DNA of 64,000 nucleotides from Durusdinium trenchii (GCA_963970005.1 CAXAMN010001292.1:170431-234430), one strand, 5' to 3'; counted from the stretch's first letter, positions 12,101 through 22,790 are shown. Notes: generated by a model from the sequence alone, not told the origin. Numbers and translations: made by a program.

Positions 12101-12817
12101 CGCCGGGACATCTTTGTGGATGAGTGGCTCTCCAACCGTGACCAACCTCATGGAGGTGAACAAGCTCTTGAAGGAGGCCCTCAAGTCCCAGAGCTGGAAG
12201 ATGAGATTCGTGCCGACTCAGATGGAACGGGCACGGATCGTGGCGTTCTCAGACGCCTCATGGGCCAACGCGGAGGATCTCAATCGCAAGCCGGCTACAT
12301 GGTCTTCATCACCGGCAACAAGGTCTACACCCCGGAGGGCGACGTCGCCAACTTGGTGGAATGGCGGAGCCATCGAATCCGCCGACGCTGCAGGAGCACT
12401 TTGGCAGCTGAGACGATGGCACTTGATGCAGCGGCAGATGCCGCTTTGTTTACAAGGGAGCTTTTGGCCGAGTTGCTGATCGAGGGCTTTTCCAACTTCC
12501 ATGGCAACGGATTGCCGCTCCCTCTATGACCTGTTGATCAAGGACGGACCGCTGAGCAGCGCACAGGAGAAGCGCTTGACGCTGGACATTGGAGCTCTTC
12601 GAGAAGCTTCAGTGGAGCTCGAACCCAGTGGCGAGAGGATGAAGGACATCTATACCGCTGGGTGCCCACGGATGTTCAGATGGCAGATCACCTGACTAAG
12701 GTGAAACCGCAACATGAATTGCGGCAGCTGCTCAATGAGAACCACCTGGCCCTCATGAGCACCGAACCGGAGAGAAGGCGGCCGCAGCTGATGCAGCCGA
12801 CACTGAGAGCTGGCTAG
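12101..12817 (+). pseudogene. RNase H, element 1 (frame-broken)
   Basis: The segment holds VAFSDASWANAEDLN (first catalytic Asp), CRSTLAAETMALD (catalytic Glu) and TDCRSLYDLL. The closing motif is WVPTDVQMADHLTK, typical of copia polyproteins. The stop at 12815-12817 comes about 40 codons later. Frames change near 12270, 12500 and 12640. Unlike elements 2 and 3, nothing long follows RNase H before the LTR at 12882. Confidence 0.85.
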
Positions 12818-12881
12818 TGGTTCACACCGCTCGCTGTGAGCACTCGCAAGGAGTTGCTCGGCTCTTTTAAATATAGAGCAA

Positions 12882-13010
12882 TGCAAGAGCGGTAGCGTTC
12901 ATGACCTGACCTGCCCTTGACCTGCAGGGCCCTTGAGTCTGCTCAAAAAATGCGCGTGAGCAGCCGCGCTTTGTTTCCCCTAGAAAGCGTTGTGAATCCG
13001 CTTACCTGCA
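12882..13010 (+). repeat. 3' LTR of copia element 1
   Basis: 129 bp, TG...CA, two substitutions from the left LTR, followed by the target duplication ATTGT at 13011-13015. Confidence 0.95.
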
Positions 13011-13214
13011 ATTGTTACATCCTGATAACAAGTCTTTATTGATCCTCTTGCCCCTGTTGCCACTGGAGTCACTAGAGCCCAGTCATGTCCACATCAGTTG
13101 TGTCCTTCCCCCCACAATTTATTCCACTGCCTGGCGGGATTTTGCCCCATAGAAACGTAACAATTTTTGGCAGCCTGCGCATTGTGGCTGGCATTTCATC
13201 ATCCAGGCGAGGAC

Positions 13215-13325
13215 AAAACTCTATACCCTGGAAGACTAACATGGACCCTGAAAACCACTGGTTGGTATATAGAGGAAAACAATCTTCCAGGGGGCCATTG
13301 TCAGGGTCTATGTTAGTTTTCGGCA
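13215..13325. repeat. Small foldback (inverted repeat)
   Basis: CCCTGGAAGA near 13226 pairs with TCTTCCAGGG near 13285, and CTAACATGGACCCTGA pairs with TCAGGGTCTATGTTAG (one mismatch). The arms could form a cruciform or RNA hairpin, and this could be a small foldback transposon remnant. The reading frames on both strands across 13072-13456 are probably by-products of it. Confidence 0.45.
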
Positions 13326-13689
13326 GTGTATGTTTTCGTTGTTTTATATTTGGTTGTGTGGCAGAAGGCATGCAGGCATTTTTTCTTGGAACGCCAAGTT
13401 CAAGGCACATGCTTTTCCACTACCAAAACATTCACATTCTTGTGGCGTGTCAATGAGGTTCCGGGGGATGCACCAAAACTTCATCAATATCCTCCGATTC
13501 TCACACAGGTGCGGAACCCTGTGAGGGAATGATTAAGTCACCGTCGCTTCCCATTCAGGTCACCTCACCTGTTCGCCACGGCGTCCTTCGACCACACTTG
13601 CAAGGTCTTGGAAGCTGTCCTTTTGCCATGAAAGAAGTCTCTGAGAGAGGTTGGACTAATATTTTTGACCGGTGGACTAGTGACTATAT

Positions 13690-13930
13690 AGTGCTTGTGC
13701 ATCAAATGTGGGTTTGCAGGTCTGGGACTTGAGGCAACCGATGCAGCTGTCAAAGCCTGCCTGTTGCCAAGTGTGTGGTTTCAGCTTCTTGAGCCTGAAC
13801 CAGTTTGCTTTTGTTTTTGCTCTTGTTCCACCACGATGTTCCTGCGAGGTGAAACTGTTCAGCACGGACACCTTGAACGTCATGTGCACCTTCTCACCGG
13901 ACTGTCTGTCGTTGGAAGTTTCCGGGTTAG
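13690..13930 (+). other. Exon-like patch, host gene fragment
   Basis: After an acceptor-like tttgcag, the sequence reads VWDLRQPMQLSKPACCQVCG in one frame and LGLEATDAAVKACLLPS in another. Both look coding, and I cannot decide between them. No splice partner is secured. The remaining 13330-13690 and 13930-14239 show nothing further. Confidence 0.2.
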
Positions 13931-14239
13931 CTTGGTGAAACGTCCTAGAAGTCTGCGGGCTGTTGCATCCACGGTTTAACAATATCGACGAGGCTCAACA
14001 AGGATGTTCAAGCTATATAGATGTCATATACTACGGCTCAAATCAATTTCCCTCTTCTTGATGCGGTGCCATGCCCTCCCAAGTATGCTTATTTGGAACC
14101 AAAGAAATGCATTTGTTCCTCTTCTCTTCAAAACGCTCTTCCTAGTCTAAACAAGTCGCTCTTTTTGTAGTAACTGTGAGAGTTCTGCTAAACTTTGCTT
14201 ATTCCCAAGTATGTTCTTGAAAGTCTTTTATTCCACCAA

Positions 14240-14673
14240 CACTTAGATGGTTGCTCGCAAGAGCTAGGATCAGAGTGAAGTCCCCCTTGACTTGATGAAC
14301 AGAACGAAGCGCAAACCGAAAGGTGGTGGAGTCGGCGAACTTGTAGATGTTTAACAAAGTTTGGAAATGCATTAGCCGTTTACTGCAGGAAACAACGCTG
14401 GACAGCTTGTGAACAGTTTGGAAAAATGCAGGTACGTGAGTCGAGCGTCCTCGACTCATATCACAGGAAACGTGCAGCGTCTTCGTTGGTCGCTGACTGC
14501 ACGAATCCCCAGCGACCCCCTGCCTCTTTTTTGCTCGCGCTGTTTTAGTTGTAGTTTGGTTCCTAGTAGCGAGGCCAGGAGCTACTAGTAGCATCGAGCC
14601 TCCTAGTAAAACCTACGGCAGGCATACTTACCAGGTACAAACCTTGGAAACAGGTGTTAACACACACACACAC
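14240..14673 (+). ncRNA. Structured repeat, subfamily A, copy 1
   Basis: The repeat runs from CACTTAGATGGTTGCTC to GGTGTTAACACAC plus an AC run. It contains GCTC-GCAA-GAGC (a GNRA-capped stem). A second stem, GAGTCGAG/CTCGACTC, lies between GCAGGTACGT and ATATCAC. A third stem is GGTCGCTG/CAGCGACC. A second copy lies at 15434-15857 at very high identity, and subfamily B shares ends and stem positions. Pairing changes in a compensatory way between A and B, which supports a folded RNA. Whether it is transcribed is unknown; it might be a SINE-like element or a terminal repeat of the neighbouring Penelope-like element. Confidence 0.5.
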
Positions 14674-15202
14674 TATGCCGCAATCGGCGCTCTGTACCCC
14701 TGCAGCAGCTTTGTACACATAACGCCGATATCGGCGCTCCGGAAAATTACTAATCACCTCAAAAGCCTTAGAAAGACAGACAAAGAAAACAAAACAAAAG
14801 CACACGAAGAGGGCAAGAAAGAAAGATAGGTATAGTGACGAGGCCCACTTAGTTAAATGAAAATCGTTAGCGAGCAGGACTTTTGTCTTAAACCGCCCGG
14901 GTAGCTAGGAGTAGGACAGGAGAAACAGAAGGAAAGGCACCAACACACAAGTGTGTTGAGTGCGGTTTTCCTTCTGTTACCCTAAATAGCGGGTGGGATA
15001 GCAACTGAGGCCAGGGGCAGGGAGGGGCCCGAAGGCATTGCCATCAGTGGCATTCAAGTAAAGCCGATTTGGGCCGGCGCAACCCATTGTCTGAAAGGCC
15101 TGAAACCTAAAGAAAGGCCTCAAGAAACGAAAAGCAACAGAAAGAGAGAGAAAGAACTCAAGAGCATGACAAGCACATGCAACTGAAAAGCAGTCTGTGG
15201 CT
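14674..15202. other. Spacer between repeats
   Basis: Low-complexity A-rich DNA with no gene seen. It lies between repeat copy A1 and the first core repeat. Confidence 0.35.
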
Positions 15203-15433
15203 GCCTATAGCCGTGGGAACTGTACAGGTGAATACTTAGACGCATGTGCAAATCCTGACTGGGTCGTAATCAGTGGTATCAAGCAGAACGGCGGATCAGG
15301 GGATTCAAGAGAAGTCCAAGTTCGCAAAAACGGTGCGTTTAGGGTGGTTCCCCCAGGATCTGGGTCTATGCGCACGCAGCGCCCCTCGATGGGGATCACA
15401 CCACAGCCCTCAGTCAAACTCTGTGGCGATACA
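15203..15433 (+). repeat. Repeat core, left copy (upstream of A2/B1)
   Basis: This shares ordered blocks with 20799-21070: TGTACAGGTGAATACTTAGACGCATGT-like, ATCAGTGGTATC, CCCCCAGGATCTGGGTCT and GGGGATCAC.CCACAGCCCTCAGT. It sits directly before repeats A2 and B1, as the right copy sits before B2. So core plus A/B forms a larger repeat that brackets the element at 16.2-20.8 kb. Confidence 0.6.
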
Positions 15434-15857
15434 CACTTAGATGGTTGCTCGCAAGAGCTAGGATCAGAGTGAAGTCCCCCTTGACTTGATGAACAGAACG
15501 AAGCGCAAACCGAAAGGTGGTGGAGTCGGCGAACTTGTAGATGTTTAACAAAGTTTGGAAATGCATTAGCCGTTTACTGCAGGAAACAACGCATTGGACA
15601 GCTTGTGAACAGTTTGGAAAAATGCAGGTACGTGAGTCGAGCGTCCTCGACTCATATCACAGGAAACGTGCAGCGTCTTCGTTGGTCGCTGACTGCGCGA
15701 ATCCCCAGCGACCCCCTGCCTCTTTTTGCTCGCGCTGTTTTAGTTGTAGTTTGGTTCCTAGTAGCGAGGCCAGGAGCTACTAGTAGCGTCCAGCCTCCTA
15801 GTAAAACCTACGGCAGGCATACTTACCAGGTACAAACCTTGGAAACAGGTGTTAACA
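15434..15857 (+). ncRNA. Structured repeat, subfamily A, copy 2
   Basis: Nearly identical to 14240-14673, with the same three stems. Its terminal ACAC merges with the ACAC head of the next repeat (B1), so the two are joined in tandem with no spacer. Confidence 0.5.
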
Positions 15858-16236
15858 CACTTAGATGGTTGCTCGCAAGAGCTAGTATCAGTACGAAGTC
15901 CCACTTTAGACGAATACATTTCCCGATGCATTGTAGACCTTGACTTGCAAACGGAATGGTGAATGGGTCGGCTGCAACTGTATGGTTTAACACGGGTGAA
16001 ACAATGGTTGCATGGGTTTCGGCAACGAGTCAATTTAAAAATTGGTGCAGGTACGTCGGAGTGGCCAACTCCGATATCACCAGATCAAATGGGCGTCTTC
16101 GTTGGTAGCGGTCCTGCCGCTGCCCCCTGCTGCGTGAAACTGGAACTGAGTGGAACAGCGGCGTAAATTAGTCCAGCGATCCTTCTCAAAAATTAGTTAT
16201 GAGAACCTTGGAAACAGGTGTTGACACACACACACA
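15858..16236 (+). ncRNA. Structured repeat, subfamily B, copy 1
   Basis: It shares the head (ACTTAGATGGTTGCTCGCAA) and tail (CTTGGAAACAGGTGTT) with subfamily A but has a different middle. The hairpin after GCAGGTACGT is TCGGAGT/ACTCCGA here. The hairpin after GCGTCTTCGTT is GGTAGCGG/CCGCTGCC, with one G-U pair. It abuts the 3' end of the minus-strand GIY-YIG/RT element. Confidence 0.5.
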
Positions 16237-17761
16237 GAGGGCCGGGGACGGCGCACTCTGCATGGGGAACCCGCGGGGAAGTGAGAGCAGCTAAGACGAA
16301 AGCTTTTTGCACGGCTTGACGACAGCTGCGAAGATCATGTCCTTTTTGGACGTATAGGTCTGCTAGTTGAGTGAGCGCTCGCTCAACAGCCGAGGACGGG
16401 TAGGTGTGCTTGCGGATGAGGTGGGCTCCGGAATGTAGACCTGATAGTCGTAGTCGGGTGGAGCCAGCTGAGGCATAATCGCGCATCTTCCAGGGAGCAT
16501 CAGGTGGGATATAGGAGATAGTCCCTTGATGTAAGTCAACATCGAAGCCCAGTAAGTGCATGTCTTCCACGGGTGCCAGTTCCACTGTCCACTGGGTTGC
16601 CATAGAAGTCCGGGTGGATCACGGTCCGGATGGCGAGGTGCTTGAGGAATGTGCGGTTGAACGCGATGAAGCGATTGTCCACGTACCTGTAGTAGACGGA
16701 ATGGATCTCGGTGTGGTCTGTCAAGGAGTGGTGGAGTTGATGCCAGGAGTGTTCGATGAGGGTGAGAGCTGAGAGCCAATCCCGGCTCCTCGGACCTGCA
16801 GGAAATATGAGTTGCGTGCCTTGAAAATGCATGAGTCAAGTGCTAAGGCTACAATCGTGGTGATGTCGCTAGTGTGCAGTGTCCGTTGTGTGGGATGTTT
16901 GCGGTGATGACGGCCAATGTGGGCGAGCTGGATTGGGTCTCCGGTTGTATATGTGTCCACCGTCAGGGTTGGGGTGTCAAAAGTGTGTTGCCAGCGGTTG
17001 ACCAGGGTGTGGACGGCTTGGATCAGGCGGTCTTGGGGGACGGAGTTGAAAAAGCCGACCAAATCGTCGTTGACTGCGTAGAGATCCACGGAAACTGGTG
17101 TGTTCTGAAGGTAGTCGTGGAAATGGTGTCAAAGTTGAGGAATGGAAAGTTGTCCTGGTGATTGAGGTAGAAGGTGACAGATCATGGTATTGAGGATGTT
17201 GGATGTGACGCGTAAGAGTGGGCCATAGTAGGATTTGAAGTAGGAGATGATGGTGCGACCTTTGCGCCATTGTTTCTTGGCTTTCAAGTGGACAACTCCA
17301 TATGGCATCTTGAACTTGGTGTTGAAGCCCCATTTGTATTTTTGGCGAAGGTGTGCGGGGTACGTGTGTTGGATGATGTTAGAGATGGTCTGGTCTGTAT
17401 CATCTGGCAATGGTTGGAAGAGTTCTGGTGATTGCCACGTGGCTAAACAACCACGGAAGTAGATGTGGGGGCAAAAGATCCTGAGATGTTGTAGTTCATG
17501 ATCGGCATGACGGAGGATACCTTTGTCGCCCAAGAATTCTTGCAACTGTTTGACTGATCTGGCGGTGAAGCGATCCTTGTGGTGAAGTTGGAGATTGTGG
17601 TGGTTCCACTGAATGGTGAGAAAAGAGTCGGCGTGATGGGATAGAGTAGTCGGGAGTCCATGATGTCGAAGCCATTTGATGAGGTTTCGCCGAACAGAGT
17701 CGAAGTAGCGTTGCTGGTCGGAAAGAATGTGCTGGAAGTTGTAAATCGGCGAGGGTGACAA
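16193..17761 (-). pseudogene. Reverse transcriptase of the Penelope-like element
   Basis: Motifs appear in sequence order but in separate frames. KGRTIISYFKSYYGPLLR (about 17250-17210) would be the finger region. VNDDLVGFFNSVPQDRLI (about 17070-17015) is motif A. GAGIGSQLSPS (about 16800) is motif B. YYRYVDNRFIAF (about 16690) is motif C with YVDN in place of YVDD. After it comes a region ending near 16240 that leads into the AC-rich repeat end. The family call rests on motif order and the linked GIY-YIG domain. Confidence 0.7.
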
Positions 17762-18343
17762 TCAAATGGTCCCCAATAGTGTCATGGTAAGCGGGTAGAA
17801 GGAGGCTGCGTAGACGATCACACCCGCAAGGAAGCTGATCGATGTCAGGGGGGCTGCCTAACAGTGTTTCCCATCGCCGGTGGTTGCGCAGGCGACTGCA
17901 TAGTGTGGGGTGGGCTGCTTCACGTACTCGGCATGTGGGGAGGTGGAGGGGAATGGCAAACTGTTTGTGATGGTTGAGGAGCTGGGCGAGCCAGCGTTGA
18001 AGGTCGGATTGGAAGCTGGTGGGCTAGGAAGGGAATGGTCAAGGGAAGGTTGCTCTTCGGTGGTGTGAGATTGCGATACTTCAAGGCTTGGTTGAGGAGG
18101 TGAAGAGCTCGACTGCGTCCTGGTTCTTCGAGGCTGGTGGCCATGCGACGAATGGCGTAGACTTCAAGGTCTGTGTACTTGCCTGAACTAACGTAGATGT
18201 CGGGCGGCGTCGAAGGATGTGTGTGTCTTTGGTGAGGTCCCGTAGGACTGTGAATGCATGTAGTTTGTGTGAGGTGTGAAGTATAGGTTGGTCAGTGGAA
18301 TGTAGACGTCGTCGTAGTCGCCGAAAGAGGCGGTAGTGGTTGG

Positions 18344-19961
18344 CTAGGCGTGGAAAGAAGTGAGCCTGTGTCTGCTGAATTGCCAGCCGTCTGCTTTGAG
18401 CTTCAAGTGCTGTGAGATGTAGGGCCAATTGAGTGTAGGTTGCCATCGGGAGATGTACAGGCGTTCGTGAATCCACGCTTGGTCATAATCCGGGTATGTA
18501 GCAATGTGGATGGTGGAGAACTGGGTGATGGTTGGTTGCATGCCAGTAGCGAAGGGAGAGTTCTGCTGAAATGGGGGTGTTCTTGGCTAGTTGCTTTAAT
18601 TTGGCTCTGCGGTTGTGTTGCCGGCGAGGCATGCCGATTGCGGTGGAGCCCACATAGCAGTGGCCATGTTGGTGGTAGCATCGTTGTGTGTCGTGGGAAT
18701 TGAAGTAGAGCTTGACGTAGTAGACTGAGTTGGGGGCAATGGTCTGGGTGGATCCGGAGCTGTAGAAAACGTGTGCGCCATTGTTTGGAACGGTATGTAG
18801 AGGATGGGAAGTAGAAAATGGCTGCCAAATGGAGTAGTCCCACGGCATAGATGGCCTCAGCTCGTTCGATGTATTTGGCGTGGTGGTGTATGTGGGATAA
18901 TGCTCTGTGTAGTGTGCGGATGTGTTGGAGTAGGTTGTGAGTGGGTCCTCGGCTGCTGAGTAAGGCCAGTCAACAGGCCATGGCGGCCCCGATGGCCACC
19001 AATTGCTGCAGGCTGCGAACGGAAAGCTTGGGGACCTTGAGCATCGGGATGCCGTAGCGGACTGCACCAGCTTCTTGGAGTTGGATTTCGGCGGCGCCGG
19101 AGGCTTGGCGATGGCGGCAGCGGACTCTTGGATCACCTCATCGAACTGTGTGGCCCAGTTTGTGATATATGGAATGGTCCATTTCTCAGGAACATCATCT
19201 TTCAGCGAAGGATGGTCAGGTTGGAGGACTTGGGCAAGGGTCAGCGGCTGCGGTTCTGTGGAAGGGGCCGGTGCAGCTGGTGCAGCTGAAGGGGCGGGGG
19301 CCGCCAGGCTGGGGGAGCTCCTGGTTGGGAGGTGGGGGCCCGCGCGTCGAAGAGGTGGTCTTTGGGGGGATAGGTGTAGGCCATGCGCTTGGAGCTTTTC
19401 TTTGGCTCGTTGGAGTTCCGCTTCCCGAGTGTGGAGTTGGCGAATGGCGCTGCCTTCTGCTGGAGCCGGGGCGTGTTCCCGGAGGGCGGCCAAAAGGATG
19501 TCCATAAGGGGTTGCGTGAAGGCTTTGGCTTCTGTAGTTTTGGCTGGGGGGATGTTGCCGGCTGTGCGATGTATACGTGCTTCGGCTGTGGCATCCAAGT
19601 CGATGTGTTGCTCGCGGACGTGCTGGATCAGGTGAGTCAGGAAGACTGATTCAGCAATGGATCGAGTGGGCACCAAGCTGGTAAACTTCCCGATTGACAG
19701 CGAGCGGGCTGTATAATCTGATGCGCCATAGTATGCGAGTAGCCAGGGAAAGACCTGGAATGGGGGAAGTCCGGCCAGGTGGCGATTGCGGGTCCATGCA
19801 GATGGTTGGGCGCGCTTGTAAAGTTTCTGTCCTCCTGAGTCGTTTGCGTCCCAGTGGTCATCCGTCTGTTTCCAGGCTTCTGGAACGGGTGGCTCTGGGA
19901 AGGGGATGGTATCCGGTGGTGAGGGTGATGTGCCTTGGGCATGGCGTGGTGGCGTGACCAT
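18344..19961 (-). pseudogene. GIY-YIG endonuclease domain and N-terminal region
   Basis: The 492-codon frame 18483-19961 starts with a Pro/Ala-rich segment and a helical region. It ends with VYYVKLYF (residues 413-420) and GHCYVGSTAIGMPRRQHN (433-450), the GIY/YIG pair with its Arg and His. The nuclease continues in another frame (18344-18541) with WIHERLYISRWQPTLNWPYI, giving the conserved Glu and the final Asn. Such nucleases nick target DNA to start reverse transcription. A frame change within the domain breaks this copy. Confidence 0.65.
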
Positions 19962-20785
19962 GTCCGGAGGGGGCGTAATGGGAGCGCCAGTGCGGTGTGT
20001 AGGGGGCGGGGGAGGTGGGGGGAACTCTTGGGTGGCGTGATTGTGCGTAGAGCCTGGGTAATGGGACCGTAGGTCCTAGCCGAAGGTGTATATGTGGCAG
20101 AGGCAGCTGTAGCGCCTTGCTGATGTGCTGCTTGTTGTTGCTGTTGCTGCAGCACTTGTTGGTACCAGTAGTAATAGGGGTCCACAGTCTCAGAGAGCTC
20201 AATGGAGGTGCCTGGGGTTGCCCGGTAGGGGCTGTTGGTGTAGTTGAGATGGGTGGAGGAGTGGTGGCAGGGGGTTGGTTGGGGTGAATGGGTGTGGATG
20301 TGGGCGGAGAAGGGTCGGTGGGAGTTGCGGTTGGCGCAACTGCTTGTGGGTGAGGTGGCCAGTAGGATTGTGGTGCAACAATCAAGGTTGGGGGACTCCA
20401 AGTGGAACTTGGGTCTGATTGGTAGGACGGTTGTAATGGGTGAACTGTGGAGGGAATCTGAACGAGGTGGGTGTTGGGGATGGGATGTAGTTGAGGTGAC
20501 AAAGTCGTTGGGGTCAAAGGGGAAGCGTATTGAAGCTGTGGATGTGGTAGAACTGGTTGAGCCGGCTGGATCTGAGGCACTGGGATCTGCATAGTTGGAA
20601 CTGTGCCGTATGGAGTCGAAGGTGCCACCAAAGAGGTCGGTTGCGACGTAGGACCATATGGTGTCGGCGCGCTTGGTGTAGGGGAACGCTGACAAATCCA
20701 CTGGTAGTTCATGGCGTCGCAGTAGAAGCCGTGAAAAAGGGTGGACATTGAAATCGGTGCAAGCGCATGAATCCTGAAGTATCAT
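19637..20785 (-). pseudogene. Pro/Thr/Gln-rich N-terminal ORF of the Penelope-like element
   Basis: This 382-codon frame starts close to the right-hand repeat and overlaps a second frame of similar composition at 19858-20748. It is low complexity with a Gln run (residues near 215), and no domain is recognised. It is probably the N-terminal part of the same polyprotein. Confidence 0.35.
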
Positions 20786-20798
20786 GCTGAAGCCTGCC

Positions 20799-21070
20799 TA
20801 GGATGACTGTACAAATGATTACTTAGACGCATGTTTCAGCTGAGAATATCTCAAGGTTGTGATCACAGTGGGCCCTGCGGCATAAGATCAGTGGTATCGT
20901 GCTTCGCTGCCAATCAGAGACGATCGAACGAAGTTCAGGAAAGCAGAACGGAATATCAGGAGGATTCCCCCAGGATCTGGGTCTGTGCACATGCTGCGCT
21001 CCTTGACGGGGATCACGCCACAGCCCTCAGTGGGACCCTGTGGCCCGTGGCGAAACACACTTGGATGATC
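20799..21070 (+). repeat. Repeat core, right copy
   Basis: Second copy of the core at 15203-15433, diverged and with insertions. It includes a GGCATAAGATCAGTGGTATC segment with faint resemblance to spliceosomal snRNA 5' regions, which I do not regard as proven. Confidence 0.55.
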
Positions 21071-21440
21071 TTAGATGGTTGCTCGCAAGAGCTAGTATCA
21101 GTATGAAGTCCCACTTTAGACGAATACATTACCCGATGCATTGTAGACCTTGACTTGCAAACGGAATGGTGAACGAGTCGGCTGCAACTGTATGGTTGAA
21201 ACAATGATTGCATGGGTTTCGGCGACGAGACAATTCAAAAATTGGTGCAGGTACGTGGCCAACTCCGATATCGCCAGATCAAATGGGCGTCTTCGTTGGT
21301 AGCGGTCCCAAATGATCTGCCGCTACCCCCTGCTGCGTGAAACTGGAACTGAGTGGAACAGTGGCATAAAGTAGTCCAGCGATCCTTGTCAAAAATTAGC
21401 TATGAGAACCTTGGAAACAGGTGTTGACACACACACACAC
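21071..21440 (+). ncRNA. Structured repeat, subfamily B, copy 2
   Basis: Homologous to 15858-16236. The left arm of the first hairpin is lost by a 6-nt deletion, while the second hairpin pairs perfectly (GGTAGCGG/CCGCTACC) with a longer loop. It ends in an AC run. Confidence 0.5.
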
Positions 21441-21444
21441 GCAT

Positions 21445-21504
21445 CCATCAATCAATCCATCGATCAATCAAGCAAGCAAGCAAGCGAGCAAGTAAGCAAG
21501 CAAG
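21445..21504. repeat. CAAT/CAAG tetranucleotide array
   Basis: Tandem CAATC/CAAG units directly after the AC run of repeat B2. Confidence 0.8.
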
Positions 21505-21794
21505 GCTACAGCTGAAGGAGTTAGGTCAGATGAAAGAGGTTTGATAGCTTCTTACCTAGCAGGCCTAGTAGATCCTGACAGTCTTTGACTCCCGTACTCC
21601 TCTTCTTGCTCAATTCCCCTTACCTTCTTGTTTAGTGTGTTGTATTGGTAGTAAGTAGTAAGCTGCTTTTCTTCGTTTTGCCGGGTAGCAAAAGTGATGT
21701 TCACCATTCTGTCCTCCTTTGTTTAACACACAAGACGGAGCCCACGAACCCGAATGCGCGTACGCGCTCGAGAACAAACGGCCAAACATTGTTT

Positions 21795-22060
21795 GACACT
21801 CTTGTGGGACACTCTTCTGGAAAACTGTTGTGGGACACTCTCGCGCGACGCTAGTGTGACGCTCACTCTTGTAGGACATACTTGTAGGGAACGCTCTTGT
21901 TGAAAACTCGTAGGGCACTCTTGTAGGAGACACTCTTGTAGGAGACGCTTTTGTGGGACACTCTCGTACTACACCCGTGGGACACGCACTCTTGTGGGGC
22001 GCCATTGTAGACACTCTTGTGGGAGACTCTTGTGGAGCATTCACTCTTGTGGGACGCTCT
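21795..22060. repeat. Minisatellite based on CTCTTGTGGGACA
   Basis: Degenerate tandem copies of a short unit with core CTCTTGTGGGACAC. The minus-strand frames that read as repeats of TRVS/KS are by-products of it. Confidence 0.75.
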
Positions 22061-22154
22061 GGAAAGGTCACGCGTCAAGTCTCGAAAGCGAGCATTTTGT
22101 ACCAGTCTTAACTTCCAATTAGTAGACGCCCTGCAGGCCCGAAAGTTTTGAGCA

Positions 22155-22790
22155 AAGCGTGCGCAAGTTAAGCCTCTTGCAAATGCAAAAACTTGGTCAA
22201 GTCTCTTGCAAATGCAAAAACTTGGCCAAGTCTCTTGCAAGTGCTCGACTCTGTCAAGGTCAAACTTGGTGAAGTCTCTCGCACACGCTAAAACTTCGTC
22301 AAGTCTCTTGCAAATGCTAAAACTTGGCCAAGTCCATTGCAAAGTCTAAACCTTGGTGAAGTCTCGTGCAAATGCAGAAACTTGGTCAAGTTTCTCGCGT
22401 ATGCAAAAACATGGTCAAGTGTCTTGCAAGTGCCAGGCTTTTACAAGTGCCGCCGCCTGAGCAAAGCTCTTGCAAGCGCGAAAGCCTTGGCAAGGTTTTG
22501 CAAATGCCAAAACTTGATCAAGTCTCTTGCAAGTGTACGCACGCTAAAACTGATTCAAAACTCGCGCAAACGCTAAAACTTGGTGAAGCCTCTGGCAGAC
22601 ACCAAAACTTGGTCAAGTCTCACGCGGACGCTAAAACTTGGTCAAGTCTCCTCCCAATGCTAAAACTTGGTCAAGTCTCTTGCCAATGCTGAAACTTGGT
22701 CAAGTCTCTTGCAGACGCAAAGCTTGATCAAGTCTCTTGCAAGCGCTAGGCTCTTACTAGTGCCAAAGGCTGGAGCTAGACAGACCAAAT
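22155..22790. repeat. 29-bp minisatellite (AACTTGGTCAAGTCTCTTGC)
   Basis: About twenty degenerate copies of a roughly 29-bp unit with core AACTTGGTCAAGTCTCTTGC. The family resumes at 23525-23800 after a different repeat, so the two blocks were once one array or expanded together. Confidence 0.85.

Larger units (their letters stand above)
4105..13010 (+). mobile_element. Copia-type LTR retrotransposon 1, complete but coding-defective
   Basis: The element is bounded by two 129-bp direct repeats that start TG and end CA. It is flanked by the 5-bp target duplication ATTGT (4100-4104 and 13011-13015). A primer-binding site follows the left LTR directly. Coding order is Gag, CX2CX4HX6C knuckle, protease, Cys/His segment, methyltransferase-like domain, integrase, reverse transcriptase, RNase H, and integrase before reverse transcriptase identifies Ty1/copia. 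The polyprotein is spread over all three frames with about a dozen frame changes, so this copy cannot make a full product. It ends soon after RNase H and lacks the membrane/coiled-coil tail of elements 2 and 3. Confidence 0.95.
16193..20790 (-). mobile_element. GIY-YIG + reverse transcriptase (Penelope-like) element
   Basis: On the minus strand the order is Pro/Thr-rich N-terminus, GIY-YIG nuclease, then reverse transcriptase. Repeat copies at 15203-16236 and 20799-21440 have the same orientation and bracket it like the long flanking repeats of Penelope-like elements. The nuclease lies upstream of reverse transcriptase, the permuted order known from the protist/algal branch of that superfamily. 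The coding sequence crosses several frames, so this copy is decayed. Confidence 0.65.

Noticed and set aside
4105..13010. Frame changes of element 1 as assembly error
   Set aside because: Their number fits the LTR divergence, and element 3 in the same window has almost none, so uniform error is unlikely. Read mapping would settle it.
14612..14645. ATACTTACC in repeat A resembling the 5' end of U1 snRNA
   Set aside because: The match is about ten bases, at the wrong end of the repeat, and nothing else of U1 follows.
20870..20935. Resemblance of the repeat core to U2/U4 snRNA
   Set aside because: Only scattered short matches occur; the branch-pairing block of U2 is not present and the left copy lacks most of it.
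14240..21440. Hammerhead ribozyme in the structured repeats
   Set aside because: Penelope-like elements can carry hammerheads, but I could not find the CTGANGA...GAAA core around the stems on either strand.
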